Assembly: GCF_022170785.1 (NCBI RefSeq)
Contig: NZ_CP081870.1
Location: 1,538,001 to 1,602,000 of the forward strand
Direction: 5' to 3'
DNA from: Rossellomorea marisflavi
Lineage (GTDB): Bacteria; Bacillota; Bacilli; Bacillales; Bacillaceae_B
DNA: 64,000 bases
In this document: positions 35,752 to 44,916 of the stretch, in pieces
How the letters are laid out: each line of letters begins with the position of its first letter
How positions within the stretch are numbered: the first letter of the stretch is position 1
The notes under the pieces: model-generated
Told to the model about the DNA's origin: nothing
Databases searched by the model: none
Seen by the model: only the letters and a program-made list of their open reading frames with translations
Position numbers and translations under genes: made by a program

Positions 35752-36606
35752 ATGAAAAAAATGCACGTTACCCTGGAAGCGAAGAAGTTTCTTGTTGTAT
35801 TGGTGGGGGCGGTCCTCGGGGCTGTTGCCATGAACTTCTTCCTGATTCCTGCTAATGTATATGCAAGTGGATTCACGGGTATGGCTCAGTTATTATCCAG
35901 CCTCTTGAAAGAATTCACACCTTTTCACCTGTCTACAGGTATTTTATTATTCATACTGAACATACCCGTCACCATCTTGGGATGGATGAAGGTGGGTCGG
36001 TCATTCACGATTTACAGCTTCGTCTCGGTTTTCCTTACTTCATTCTTCCTTGAAGTCATCCCCGTGGTGGAGCTTTCACCCGATATCCTCCTCAACGCTG
36101 TATTTGGAGGCGTCATTGCTGCAGTCGGAGTCGGTCTTACCCTGAAGTATGGTGCCTCGACCGGAGGGATGGATATCATCGCCATGATCCTTTCGCGGTT
36201 GAAGGACAGACCGGTCGGAACCTACTTCTTCATCATGAATTCAATCATCATCATTTCAGCGGGCTTCCTGTATGGGTGGGAAAAATCCCTTTATACGCTC
36301 GTGACCCTTTATGTAACAACCAGGGTCATCGACGCCATCCATACGCGTCATGAAAAGCTTACCGCCATGATCGTCACGAAAAGGACGCAGGAACTGAAAG
36401 ATGCCATCCATGCGAAGCTGGTGAGAGGGATTACGACGGTGCCGGCCAAAGGGGCTTTCTCAGGGGAAGATAAAGAAATGCTCATCATCGTCATCTCCAG
36501 ATATGAACTGTATGAACTGGAGCACACCATCAAGGAAGTCGATCCCCAGGCATTCACGAATATCGTCCAAACGACAGGTGTATTCGGATTTTTCAGGAAA
36601 GACTAA
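35752..36606 (+). CDS. yitT: YitT family (DUF161/DUF2179) membrane protein
   Basis: This 284-residue protein has five to six membrane segments in the first 190 residues, with AVAMNFFLIPANVYASGFTG at the start, and a soluble C-terminal DUF2179 domain (about residues 205-284, TTVPAKGAFSGEDKEMLIIV). This matches the YitT family, whose transport function is unproven. AAAGGAGTTCG precedes the ATG. It is monocistronic, ending in a bidirectional terminator. Confidence 0.93.
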   Translation: MKKMHVTLEAKKFLVVLVGAVLGAVAMNFFLIPANVYASGFTGMAQLLSSLLKEFTPFHLSTGILLFILNIPVTILGWMKVGRSFTIYSFVSVFLTSFFLEVIPVVELSPDILLNAVFGGVIAAVGVGLTLKYGASTGGMDIIAMILSRLKDRPVGTYFFIMNSIIIISAGFLYGWEKSLYTLVTLYVTTRVIDAIHTRHEKLTAMIVTKRTQELKDAIHAKLVRGITTVPAKGAFSGEDKEMLIIVISRYELYELEHTIKEVDPQAFTNIVQTTGVFGFFRKD

Positions 36607-36608
36607 AC

Positions 36609-36641
36609 AAAGGGCAGCCGTTTTATCGGCTGCCCTTTTGC
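36609..36641. terminator. Bidirectional terminator between yitT and yizC
   Basis: AAAGGGCAGCCG pairs with CGGCTGCCCTTTT around TTTTAT. It separates the convergent yitT and yizC genes. Confidence 0.93.
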
Positions 36642-36647
36642 ATGTTC

Positions 36648-36827
36648 TTACGATAGGCGGTTCAACTCATCCTGCATGGAGTGAAGCTGCTTTCTCTCCT
36701 CGTTATTCGAGTTTGCAAATGCAGAGGAAAGGGCATTTTTCGCTTTCTGTATCGTCTGTGGATCCGATTGTGAGCCACAGGCTTCCTCAACTGCGGTCCG
36801 GGCCTGTCGGAAAAGTGGATTTGCCAT
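36648..36827 (-). CDS. yizC: DUF3813 family protein YizC
   Basis: This 59-residue helical protein starts MANPLFRQARTAVEEACG and ends MQDELNRLS. It resembles the DUF3813 family represented by B. subtilis YizC, found at the same place between yitT and yitU. GGAGGT sits 7 bases before ATG 36827. It is 1 base after the stop of an upstream 47-residue gene, so the two are an operon. Function is unknown. Confidence 0.8.
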   Translation of the reverse strand: MANPLFRQARTAVEEACGSQSDPQTIQKAKNALSSAFANSNNEERKQLHSMQDELNRLS

Positions 36828-36828
36828 G

Positions 36829-36972
36829 TTACAGACCTCCGTCGTAAGGAGTATTGGAAAGCTTCCTTGCTTCTGCCTCGGCATAAGTCAAATGGTATGG
36901 AATGCGTTCATCATGTTTCGAGACCGCATTTTTCCCTTGCTGTACAAAACGCTTGGACTTGTTCCTTCCCAT
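36829..36972 (-). CDS. Small basic hypothetical protein upstream of yizC
   Basis: This 47-residue frame starts MGRNKSKRFVQQGKNAVSK and continues with YHLTYAEAEARKLS, ending NTPYDGGL. It is too short for usual cut-offs. Support comes from GGGGTGG about 7 bases before the ATG, the single-base gap to yizC, and a gene-like composition. I do not recognise a named family. Its close coupling to a sporulation-era block of small genes is the only hint to role. Confidence 0.65.
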   Translation of the reverse strand: MGRNKSKRFVQQGKNAVSKHDERIPYHLTYAEAEARKLSNTPYDGGL

Positions 36973-37077
36973 CCTAACCACCCCTTATCGAAGTTGGAGC
37001 GCCACGTGGACGCTCCTGATTAGTATGGCTGAAATCCATTGAAATACGTTAGCAAGTATTACCCTCCATTGCCAGAA

Positions 37078-37887
37078 TTACAATTCAAGATGCCTTTGAA
37101 GGAATCTGCCAATCCCGTCATCTTCATTACTTTCCGTAATATGATTGGCAAGATCTTTTAGTGGATCGATGGCGTTCCCCATGGCTACACCCGTTCCGGC
37201 ATATTGGATCATTTCAAGATCATTATCCTCATCACCGAAAGCAATGATGCGGTCCTGTGGAATTTGAAGGCTCGCGGCCACTTTTTCGATGCCGACGGCT
37301 TTATTCAAGCCGGTTTTGACGATTTCGATGATGTGCCAAGGAGCAGCCCAGCGGCGATGATCGATCAGTTCTGCATGGACGTCGTCGAGGTGGGAACGGA
37401 TCTCCGGAACATCATGTTCATCAGCATGGATCAGCATGGAAGTGGGGTGATCTTTCAATACTTGACGTATATCTCCGGTAGAGATGGACGGATTCCCCAT
37501 CATGAATACATCGATGATCTTTTCATCATGATAGTGAAGGTACACATCATCCTTCACTTCCGCCACGATATTCTGGAATTTGAAACCGTGACAGGCATCA
37601 ATGATTTGTTTGGCTGTCTCAAGGTCCATCGGTTCATGATGGACTCCCCAGGAAGGGTCACCCGGGTGATGGACGAATGCCCCGTTGAAGTTGACGATCG
37701 GCGTATTGAGCCCCATCTGCTTATAGTAAAGTTCACTCGCACGGAATGGTCTGCCTGTTGCAATCATGACCTCATGCCCATTTTTCCTGGCTTTATTGAG
37801 GGTATCCAACGTACGGACGGATATTTTCTTTTCATCTGTAAGCAAGGTTCCGTCCAGGTCAAGGACGATAAGATGTTTATCTTTCAT
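37078..37887 (-). CDS. yitU: Cof-type HAD phosphatase YitU
   Basis: This 269-residue HAD hydrolase has motif I DLDGTLL with catalytic Asp at residues 9 and 11, motif II ATGRPF, K in the third motif (GLNKAVGIEKV) and motif IV FGDEDNDLEMI. It has the C2-type cap of the Cof subfamily, which dephosphorylate sugar phosphates or FMN-like substrates. ATG 37887 follows GGGGGAT. The location between yizC and yitV matches B. subtilis yitU. Confidence 0.92.
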   Translation of the reverse strand: MKDKHLIVLDLDGTLLTDEKKISVRTLDTLNKARKNGHEVMIATGRPFRASELYYKQMGLNTPIVNFNGAFVHHPGDPSWGVHHEPMDLETAKQIIDACHGFKFQNIVAEVKDDVYLHYHDEKIIDVFMMGNPSISTGDIRQVLKDHPTSMLIHADEHDVPEIRSHLDDVHAELIDHRRWAAPWHIIEIVKTGLNKAVGIEKVAASLQIPQDRIIAFGDEDNDLEMIQYAGTGVAMGNAIDPLKDLANHITESNEDDGIGRFLQRHLEL

Positions 37888-38044
37888 GTTCACTAATCCC
37901 CCATTTATATGTTTTCTAGTTGTAGTGTACGCATAAGGCCGAACGATTGTCCACTGAAGGTGGATGTGAAGGCCAAATAATATACATGCCCCTTCCACTA
38001 GGATATCATAGGAAGGAAGCTATACCTGGAAGGAGCGGACGATC

Positions 38045-38818
38045 GTGATTATCGTAGAGAATAATACCATTGAAGAAATCCCCTTTCTTCATCTGGTGAA
38101 AGAAGAATACCGCAATGAAGCGCTGCCGACGTGTTTTTTCGTCCACGGATTCACGAGTGCGAAGGAGCATAATCTGCACTATGCATATTACTTAGCCGAG
38201 AAAGGCTTCAGAGTGATCCTGCCTGATTGTCTTGAGCACGGGGAGCGGGGGACAGGTAAGACCGAATATGAGCTGGGCAAACGCTTCTGGAACATCGTCA
38301 TCCATACCATCAAGGAGTTGGATATCCTCAAGGAGACTTTCGCCCGGGATGGCCTGATTGATGAGGAAAGAATCGGTCTAGCGGGTACGAGCATGGGCGG
38401 AATCGTGACCCTTGGTGCCCTGACCCAATATGAATGGATCAACAGTGCGGTATCCCTCATGGGAAACCCATCTTATGTGAAGCTAGCACAGGCTCAGCTT
38501 GGCCAGCTTGAAAAAATGGGCTATGAGAATCCTTTCACAGAGGGGCAGGTCGAAGAAATCTTGTCCGAGCTCTCACGGTTCGATCTCAGTCTGCAACCGG
38601 AAAAGCTGAACGGACGTCCCCTTATGTTCTGGCATGGTAAAAATGACAAAGTCGTACCTTTCCAGCTTACATACGAAGCGTATACGGAACTTCTTCCTTT
38701 CTATGAAGGACGCGAGGATCAACTGGTCTTCCTTGAAGATAAGAAGGCTGATCACAAAGTGAGCCGAGACGGTGTCTTGAAGCTCGTGGACTGGTTCGTC
38801 GATCATCTGATGGCGTAA
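38045..38818 (+). CDS. yitV: Alpha/beta hydrolase YitV
   Basis: This 257-residue hydrolase has the nucleophile elbow GTSMGG (Ser about residue 116), the oxyanion segment FVHGFTSAKE, and the acid/base pair likely D in GKNDKVVPFQ and H in KADHKVS. It belongs to the prolyl oligopeptidase/dienelactone hydrolase group, with unknown substrate. The start codon is GTG 38045, preceded by GGAAGGAGCGG. It is divergent from yitU and upstream of yitW. Confidence 0.9.
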   Translation: MIIVENNTIEEIPFLHLVKEEYRNEALPTCFFVHGFTSAKEHNLHYAYYLAEKGFRVILPDCLEHGERGTGKTEYELGKRFWNIVIHTIKELDILKETFARDGLIDEERIGLAGTSMGGIVTLGALTQYEWINSAVSLMGNPSYVKLAQAQLGQLEKMGYENPFTEGQVEEILSELSRFDLSLQPEKLNGRPLMFWHGKNDKVVPFQLTYEAYTELLPFYEGREDQLVFLEDKKADHKVSRDGVLKLVDWFVDHLMA

Positions 38819-38884
38819 CCTTTTGTCATATGGGACAGAATTTGTTAAGATGGGTTAAGAATACGGACAGATAGGAGTGATCGT

Positions 38885-39193
38885 GTGGATCAAGATCTGA
38901 AAGATAATATGATGGGCGCCCTTGAACAAGTGGTAGACCCTGAACTCGGAATAGACATCGTGAATCTGGGATTGGTATACGACGTGGAATTGAATGAAGA
39001 AGGAACAGCCACCGTTACGATGACGCTGACTTCCATGGGATGCCCCCTCGCCGGGACCATCGTGGATCAGGTGAAAACAGCGCTTCGTGATATCCCTGAA
39101 GTAAAAGATACTGAAGTCGACATCGTATGGAATCCGCCTTGGAGCAAGGACAATATGTCACGCTATGCCAAGATTGCATTAGGAATCCGTTAA
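38885..39193 (+). CDS. yitW: MIP18/DUF59 iron-sulfur assembly protein YitW
   Basis: This 102-residue protein carries the DUF59 core VVDPELGIDIVNLGLVY and the conserved cysteine in TSMGCPLAGTI. Members (SufT, PaaD-like) help mature iron-sulfur proteins. The start codon is GTG 38885 with AGGAG upstream, giving MDQDLKDNMMGALEQV. It follows yitV by 66 bases and ends at a strong terminator. Confidence 0.93.
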   Translation: MDQDLKDNMMGALEQVVDPELGIDIVNLGLVYDVELNEEGTATVTMTLTSMGCPLAGTIVDQVKTALRDIPEVKDTEVDIVWNPPWSKDNMSRYAKIALGIR

Positions 39194-39203
39194 TCGTTCC
39201 ATA

Positions 39204-39237
39204 AGAAAAGGGCCTGCACATAGCAGGCCCTTTTCTA
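39204..39237. terminator. Terminator between yitW and the fnr-like gene
   Basis: AGAAAAGGGCCTGC pairs with GCAGGCCCTTTTCT around ACATA. Both sides have A/T runs and the flanking genes converge. Confidence 0.93.
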
Positions 39238-39912
39238 ATTGATTTGACAAACGCATAGGGGGCATTGATCGCAATCGATCGTTTCTTTCAGTCGATTCAG
39301 TTTATGAATGGTGATGAAGCCTTTGTTCATGGAAATCACCCCTTCTTCCTTGAGGTCGTGCAGCATCCGGTTCACCATTTCCCTGGAGGCACCACAGAAA
39401 TCGGCCAGGTCCTGATTGGTGAGGCAGATTCCGATGAGGATCCCGCCCACTTGGTGTTCACCGTACGTATTGGTCAAACGGATCAAGGTTGAATAAAGGG
39501 CGCCCTTCTTGCCATGAAGAAGAAGATCCCGGAACCTCGATTGGTCTTTCCTCTGTTGCAACTGAAACCATTTGATCCAATCCCGGTTCCTCCCACGATC
39601 GTCCAAAAGGGATGCCTCGAAGTCGGTGATAGGAATCGAGAGGAGGGAACAGCGATCCATCGCCCTAGCACTGACCGAATAGGAAGAATCCCCGCAAAGC
39701 AATTCTCCCACCACATCACCGGCTCCGACAATTCGAAGGGCCAGTTCACGTCCACCAGGTGTGGACCTCGTTACTTTGATATGCCCTTCCTTGATGAAGA
39801 ACAAGTGGCTTGGAACTTTTCCTTCAAGAAACAGGTAGCTTCCTTTGGGAACATCATATGGGTGACCATCCAGCATGAACATCTCTTTGATCGATCCAGG
39901 AACATGTCCCAC
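39235..39912 (-). CDS. fnr: Crp/Fnr family regulator, Fnr-like with C-terminal cysteines
   Basis: This 225-residue regulator has a cyclic-nucleotide-type beta barrel (PKGSYLFLEGKVPSHLFFI), a dimer helix and the winged helix LTNQDLADFCGASREMVNRML. The C-terminus reads CDQCPLCVCQIN, giving cysteines at 214, 217, 220 and 222. C-x2-C-x4-C in that tail resembles the iron-sulfur ligands of B. subtilis Fnr, and D129 is a possible fourth ligand. This supports an oxygen-sensing Fnr, but the assignment rests on motif comparison. The start is GTG 39912, which has only GAGG nearby. Confidence 0.75.
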   Translation of the reverse strand: MGHVPGSIKEMFMLDGHPYDVPKGSYLFLEGKVPSHLFFIKEGHIKVTRSTPGGRELALRIVGAGDVVGELLCGDSSYSVSARAMDRCSLLSIPITDFEASLLDDRGRNRDWIKWFQLQQRKDQSRFRDLLLHGKKGALYSTLIRLTNTYGEHQVGGILIGICLTNQDLADFCGASREMVNRMLHDLKEEGVISMNKGFITIHKLNRLKETIDCDQCPLCVCQIN

Positions 39913-39962
39913 AGCCTCACACCATTTCGTTTAGATAGGTAAAGGATATTCCTTTCCGTGAA

Positions 39963-40781
39963 TTATAGAAGAGAAAATAGTGCCACACCACCGCCGACAA
40001 CAAAGCAGTAGATGGCGAACCCTTTCAGGTTGCCCCTTGCCATGATCCCCATGAACCATCTTAATGCATAGTAGGATGCAATGAGGGAGGCCAGGAACGC
40101 AACGGTATATGGTACAGCCAGTTCCCCTAAGTTAGGGTCGTTGATCAGGTCTTTGATGCCGAGTAGCATGACACCGAACGAAACAGGTATGTATAAAAGG
40201 AAAGAAAATCGAAGGGCCGTTTCGGGTTTCATTCCCCGTCCCATGGCAGCGACGATCGTGGCACCTGAACGACTGATACCCGGTATCAGGGCAACTGCCT
40301 GTGCGAGTCCCACGATGATGGCATCCTTCAAATTAAGGTCCCCGTCATTCTTCCGCCCGCGCAGATTACGGATCAGCCATAGGGCAATACCAGTAATGAT
40401 CAAGGTGATTCCCACTGTGATAATACGATCAGAAATGAGCGCCTCGATATCATCACCGAACAGGACACCGATGACGCCTGCAGGAATCGTCCCGACGATC
40501 AAGAAAAGGATGAATTTGAAATCACGGGTATTTTCCGGGGACTTCGTCTTGAAGTAACCTAGTCCGTTAGAAATCAGCCTGTAGATATCTTGACGGTAAA
40601 TGATAAGTACTGCCACCAAGGAAGCCGTGTTCACAAGAATTTCAAACGTTAAAGAAGTGGTCTTGATATTAAAAAAATGCTGGACAATTTGAAGATGTCC
40701 ACTGGATGAGATCGGGATCGGTTCGGTCAGACCTTGAATGAGCCCGAGTACCAGGTATTTCAGTATTAATATAAAATCCAT
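39963..40781 (-). CDS. uppP: Undecaprenyl-diphosphatase UppP (BacA)
   Basis: This 272-residue membrane protein has about eight membrane segments. It has the catalytic-type motif [14 protein letters not shown] (usual form GLTEFLPISSTGH) and the second motif [11 protein letters not shown]. It dephosphorylates undecaprenyl diphosphate to recycle the lipid carrier for cell-wall synthesis, and raises bacitracin resistance. The FL-to-PI change next to the conserved Glu is mild. The upstream GGAGG precedes ATG 40781. Confidence 0.93.
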   Translation of the reverse strand: MDFILILKYLVLGLIQGLTEPIPISSSGHLQIVQHFFNIKTTSLTFEILVNTASLVAVLIIYRQDIYRLISNGLGYFKTKSPENTRDFKFILFLIVGTIPAGVIGVLFGDDIEALISDRIITVGITLIITGIALWLIRNLRGRKNDGDLNLKDAIIVGLAQAVALIPGISRSGATIVAAMGRGMKPETALRFSFLLYIPVSFGVMLLGIKDLINDPNLGELAVPYTVAFLASLIASYYALRWFMGIMARGNLKGFAIYCFVVGGGVALFSLL

Positions 40782-40956
40782 TTTGTTTCCTCCAAGTAAA
40801 AAAATTCACACTTATTCATTTAACACCATTCAGCAAAAGACTGTAAAGGGAATATCCAGATTCGAAAAGAGATTGACATATTTCTGACAGGTATGAATGG
40901 CCCCTGTATGTCGAAAAATAGTAGCGAAGCACATGCTTCATAAAGGAGGGGTCACT

Positions 40957-41136
40957 ATGGGACAGCGCAGACACTTCAAGGGTGGAGAAAAAGCACCCAA
41001 TAATGGGATATACATCGAAATCGGTGAAACCGGGAGTACCGTCAATCACCCGAAGCAGGCTAAATTGAAGGCCGGGGATCGTTTCCCTGAGACGACAAAT
41101 GACGATCGCCACTGGACATATGCCAGGAAGCCGTGA
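40957..41136 (+). CDS. yjzC: YjzC family small protein
   Basis: This 59-residue protein starts MGQRRHFKGGEKAPNNGIYI and contains EIGETGSTV and GDRFPETTNDDRHWTY. It fits the YjzC family of unknown function. AAAGGAGGGG precedes ATG 40957. In B. subtilis yjzC is directly followed by yjzD; here clpB and a repeat lie between them. Confidence 0.9.
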   Translation: MGQRRHFKGGEKAPNNGIYIEIGETGSTVNHPKQAKLKAGDRFPETTNDDRHWTYARKP

Positions 41137-41214
41137 TGACAAGGGATGGGGCATCTGCTCCATCCTTTTTTCTGCCGTTACGGGCTTTTATTTTCCAACA
41201 GGGAAGGAACAAGC

Positions 41215-41245
41215 TATAATAAAGAAAAGGTCAAGAATGGTCAAG
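41215..41245 (+). promoter_or_regulatory. clpB promoter -10 and CtsR operator
   Basis: TATAAT at 41215-41220 is followed by GGTCAAGAATGGTCAAG at 41229-41245. The latter is a direct repeat of GGTCAA with 3-base spacing, matching the CtsR heptad operator (A/G)GTCAAA-NAN-(A/G)GTCAAA apart from one base in each half. It covers the expected start of transcription, the normal position for CtsR repression of clp genes. The -35 (about TTTCCA) is weak. Confidence 0.8.
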
Positions 41246-41258
41246 GAGGAGTGAGTGC

Positions 41259-43844
41259 ATGAATTTTGATCAATTCACCGTTTCCATCCAGGAGGGGCTC
41301 GTGGCGGCAGGAGAACTGGCAAAGGAGAAAAAGCATACCGACATCCTGTTGATCCATCTGTGGGATCGTCTGCTTGAAGGGCCGGACAGCTTTTTGGCTT
41401 CCCTCTATGCCCGGATGGATGTCGATATTTCAGAGCTGCAGGAGTTTATACAGTCAAGGATTGAGCAGGTCCCGGAGGTACAGGGGGAGAATATTCCTTA
41501 TGGACAATACTTCGCTGCTGATATTCGTCGTCTCCTTGAAGATGCCAAACAGCTTATGGAAAAATGGGATGATGAGTACATATCCACAGAACATCTTGCT
41601 GTAGGGATTTACCGTCAGCAAGACCATCCCATAACGCGTTACTTCCTTTCAAAAGGGATTGAGCAACAATCGATTCAAAATCAGGTGGAAACCATCAGGG
41701 GAGGGGACAAAGTGACAGATCAACATGCTGAGATGAAATATGAAGCCCTTAAGAAGTATGGAAGGGACCTCGTGGAAGAGGTGCGATCCGGAAAGCTTGA
41801 TCCGGTTATCGGACGAGATGGAGAAATCCGTCATGTCATCCGGATCCTTTCAAGAAAAACCAAAAATAATCCCGTTCTGATTGGGGAACCGGGTGTAGGG
41901 AAGACGGCCATCGTAGAAGGCCTAGCTCAGCGGATCGTCCGAAAAGATGTTCCGGAGGGGTTGAAGGATAAGACCATCTTTGAATTGGACCTGAGCTCAC
42001 TCGTAGCAGGGGCGAAGTTCAGGGGAGAATTCGAAGAGCGACTGAAGGCGGTACTGAAAGATGTGAAAAAAAGTGAGGGCAGGATCATCCTCTTCATCGA
42101 TGAGCTGCATACGATTGTCGGTGCAGGCAAAACCGAGGGCGCAATGGATGCAGGAAATATCCTGAAACCGATGCTCGCCAGGGGAGAACTTCACTGTATC
42201 GGCGCGACGACGCTCAATGAACATCGTACGTATATTGAAAAAGATCCCGCCCTCGAACGACGCTTTCAGCAAGTGCTTGTAGAAGAACCGACCGTGGAAG
42301 ATACGATCTCGATCCTACGTGGACTGAAGGATCGCTTTGAAATCCACCATGGTGTCAATATCCATGACCGGGCCATCGTAGCAGCTTCGACGCTATCTGA
42401 CCGCTACATAACCGATCGTTTCCTGCCGGATAAGGCCATCGATCTTATTGATGAAGCATGTGCCATGATCCGAACCGAGATCGATTCGATGCCCACAGAG
42501 CTCGATGAAGTCACCAGGAAGGTGATGCAGCTCGAAATTGAAGAAGCGGCCCTGGTGAAAGAAAAGGATGCAGCTTCCTTGGGAAGGCTGGACTCCATCA
42601 GGGGGGACCTTGCCAGCCTGAAGGAAAAGTTGAATGGCATGAAGATGAAGTGGGAACAGGAAAAAGAAAGCATCGCCATCGTCCAGGAAAAACGTGAGGA
42701 GCTGGAAAAGCTGCGCCGGTCCCTCGAGGATGCGGAAAATCAATATGATTTGAACAAAGCAGCGGAACTCCGGCACGGAAAGATTCCAGAAGTCGAGAGA
42801 GAGCTTGCTGGTCTCGAAGCAAAAGCGCTGAAGGAAGAAGAAGGACGTTTGCTGAGGGAAGAAGTCACGGAAGAAGAAATTGCAGGAATTGTGGCCAGAT
42901 GGACGGGAATCCCCGTAACGAAATTGGTGGAGGGTGAAAGGGAGAAGCTCCTGAAACTCGACAGCATCCTTCATGAACGGGTCATCGGCCAGGATGAGGC
43001 GGTCGGTCTGGTGGCAGATGCCGTCATCCGGGCAAGGGCAGGGATCAAGGATCCCAACCGTCCAATCGGATCATTCATCTTCCTAGGTCCCACAGGGGTA
43101 GGAAAGACCGAGCTTGCAAAAACTCTCGCCCAGACCCTGTTCGATAGTGAGGATCACATGATCCGTATCGATATGTCAGAGTACATGGAGAAACACGCGG
43201 TTTCAAGACTTGTGGGAGCTCCTCCCGGGTATGTGGGCTATGAAGAAGGAGGCCAGCTTACTGAAGCTATCCGACGTAAGCCATATTCTGTGATCCTACT
43301 TGACGAGATCGAAAAGGCCCATCCAGAAGTGTTTAATATCCTTCTGCAGATGCTTGATGATGGGAGGATCACCGATTCTGCCGGACGAACCGTGGACTGC
43401 AAGAACACGGTGATCATCATGACCTCCAATATCGGATCAACCCATCTTCTTGAACGCAATCACGGAGAAGAGGAGATCAATGAAGAAACGAAGGAATTGG
43501 TCATGGGTCAGCTGAGGTCTTCATTCCGACCGGAATTTCTGAACAGGGTGGATGATATCATCTTATTCAAACCCCTAAGCGTCAACAATATTAAAGGTAT
43601 CATTGATAAGCTCTTTAAGGAGCTGCAAGAGAGGGTAGCTGAACAGGGTCTCTCACTGCAAATCACGGACGACGCCAAGTCCTTCATTGCTGAGTCGGCC
43701 TATGACCCCGTGTACGGGGCGCGTCCATTGAAACGTTTCTTGCAAAAAGAAATCGAAACAAAACTTGCCAGGGCCATTATAGCAGGCGAGGCCACTGGCG
43801 AAGTGATGGTTGAGAAAGGGGAGCGCGGTCTGACGATCAGGTAA
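41259..43844 (+). CDS. clpB: ATP-dependent disaggregase ClpB
   Basis: This 861-residue Hsp100 protein has the Clp N-domain (1-145), a first AAA+ ATPase with GEPGVGKT (209-216), the long coiled-coil middle domain (about residues 400-530) and a second AAA+ with GPTGVGKT (610-617). The ClpP-binding IGF/L loop is absent, as expected for ClpB. It resolves protein aggregates with DnaK. The 5' region has a CtsR box. B. subtilis 168 has no clpB, whereas many other Bacillaceae do; the gene here interrupts the yjzC-yjzD pair. Confidence 0.95.
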   Translation: MNFDQFTVSIQEGLVAAGELAKEKKHTDILLIHLWDRLLEGPDSFLASLYARMDVDISELQEFIQSRIEQVPEVQGENIPYGQYFAADIRRLLEDAKQLMEKWDDEYISTEHLAVGIYRQQDHPITRYFLSKGIEQQSIQNQVETIRGGDKVTDQHAEMKYEALKKYGRDLVEEVRSGKLDPVIGRDGEIRHVIRILSRKTKNNPVLIGEPGVGKTAIVEGLAQRIVRKDVPEGLKDKTIFELDLSSLVAGAKFRGEFEERLKAVLKDVKKSEGRIILFIDELHTIVGAGKTEGAMDAGNILKPMLARGELHCIGATTLNEHRTYIEKDPALERRFQQVLVEEPTVEDTISILRGLKDRFEIHHGVNIHDRAIVAASTLSDRYITDRFLPDKAIDLIDEACAMIRTEIDSMPTELDEVTRKVMQLEIEEAALVKEKDAASLGRLDSIRGDLASLKEKLNGMKMKWEQEKESIAIVQEKREELEKLRRSLEDAENQYDLNKAAELRHGKIPEVERELAGLEAKALKEEEGRLLREEVTEEEIAGIVARWTGIPVTKLVEGEREKLLKLDSILHERVIGQDEAVGLVADAVIRARAGIKDPNRPIGSFIFLGPTGVGKTELAKTLAQTLFDSEDHMIRIDMSEYMEKHAVSRLVGAPPGYVGYEEGGQLTEAIRRKPYSVILLDEIEKAHPEVFNILLQMLDDGRITDSAGRTVDCKNTVIIMTSNIGSTHLLERNHGEEEINEETKELVMGQLRSSFRPEFLNRVDDIILFKPLSVNNIKGIIDKLFKELQERVAEQGLSLQITDDAKSFIAESAYDPVYGARPLKRFLQKEIETKLARAIIAGEATGEVMVEKGERGLTIR

Positions 43845-43889
43845 GGATGGTTAAAAAAGTCCTATCAAATGATGAACAAGATCAATTCA

Positions 43890-44115
43890 TGTTATTAATA
43901 CCGCTAATGATTTCCGTGCAAGACTTCGCTTTCCGTGGGTAGCCCGTGAGCTTCCTCGGCATACCTGTGGGGTCTCACATTAGCTACTCTCCCACAGGAG
44001 TCTTCGTCTTGCACTCCAATCAACCGCTTAAAGCAAATTAAAAACCCGGATTCCTTTGCCTAGTGGTAGGCAAAGGAATCCGGGTTTTACTATGACTAAA
44101 ACACTTATGTCTCAT
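43890..44115 (-). repeat. Dispersed intergenic repeat, copy C
   Basis: This is the best preserved copy. On the minus strand it begins GATGAGACATAAG, has TTTTAGTCATAGTAAAA, then a 22-pair hairpin AAAACCCGGATTCC/GGAATCCGGGTTTT. GGAGTGCAAGACGAAGACTCC, GTGGG, GTAGC, GTGAG, CCCCACAGG, CTCAC, GCTAC and GAAGTCTTGCAC follow, ending ATTAGCGGTAT. TGCAAGAC and GTCTTGCA can pair across the whole second half. It lies about 46 bases after clpB in the opposite orientation. Confidence 0.88.
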
Positions 44116-44458
44116 CTATTACTCATTCTGAGCGAGCATCATCTTTGTATGTAAGAACAATGAATTTATAGTCCGAACGATTACTGTCGGGAACTTCTTT
44201 AGAAGGTCGTGATTAATCGTATTTAATTTTTCTTCATTGATATGCTCTCACTCTTCCAAAGTGAGGGTCACGACTTGTTGATTGATTTTCGCTGGTTGGT
44301 TGGCTGCTGGCATTGGTCCCTCTCGGACGGTTATATTGCCTAGGTTCCTTCTGCTCGTCATTAGTATTACTTTTCCGTACACGAAATCTTAAAGCGAGGT
44401 AATTGCACCAACCGCTCAAGCGGAAAGAACGGAGAAATCTCCGGCGTTTTGAATAAAA
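44116..44458. other. Region without a convincing gene; possible relic coding sequence on the minus strand
   Basis: No intact gene with a ribosome site is seen. On the minus strand a TTG-started frame (44419-44234, ending DPHFGRVRAYQ) and, one frame over, a stretch reading EHINEEKLNTINHDLLKK to LHTKMMLAQNE and a stop at about 44120 could be one decayed protein joined by a frameshift near 44250. The pieces have a protein-like composition but no recognised family. The 3' end would abut repeat copy C, as genes do for copies A and B. Confidence 0.3.
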
Positions 44459-44511
44459 AAAGCATGTAGCCGGTCGTCTGAAATTCAGACCCGGTCTACA
44501 TGCTTTTTTTA
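44459..44511 (-). terminator. Terminator after yjzD
   Basis: AAAAAAAGCATGTAG pairs with CTACATGCTTTTTTT, with an inner stem of CCGGTC/GACCCGG and TCTGAATTTCAGA. It lies at the yjzD stop and is nearly symmetric. Confidence 0.88.
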
Positions 44512-44691
44512 ATGATCTTCGACAGGTTCGTTAGGAAGGATCAATGTTACGATATAAGCAAGGATCGTGACAGCTACGGATAAGATCAATCCCTGCATGA
44601 AATCGAATTTTCCGCCACTCATGTTGGCTACAACATAAGTCAGCATCTCGGTCAGTGCAAATGCCCAAAAGAACATCCAGAAAAATTTCAC
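44509..44691 (-). CDS. yjzD: YjzD family (DUF2929) membrane protein
   Basis: This 60-residue protein has two membrane segments (MKFFWMFFWAFALTEMLTYVV and LILSVAVTILAYIVTLIL) and ends NEPVEDH. It fits the YjzD/DUF2929 family of unknown function. Its position upstream of yjaU is as in B. subtilis. It is transcribed away from yjaU. Confidence 0.88.
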   Translation of the reverse strand: MKFFWMFFWAFALTEMLTYVVANMSGGKFDFMQGLILSVAVTILAYIVTLILPNEPVEDH

Positions 44692-44916
44692 GGTTACACC
44701 CCGTTTCTATATAATTGGCTGAAAAAGCCTATGTAAACATTCATAATCTCCTCTATACTACCACAGCTTCAGCTTTTAATAAATGGCGAAAATGTGAAAT
44801 GTAAACCCTATCATTTTATTCTCTTCATCATGAATTCCTTCATTAATGGGCTAATCCCCTTTCCGATATAGGAACCTCGCATACACTATAGTACCTTGGA
44901 AAAAGGAGAATTTCAG

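Noticed and set aside
36996-37015. GGAGCG/CGCTCC hairpin between yitU and the small gene upstream of yizC, considered as a terminator
   Set aside because: No T tract follows on either strand.
40816-41163. A 115-codon minus-strand frame opposite yjzC
   Set aside because: It covers the strongly supported yjzC gene in reverse, and its composition is antisense-like.
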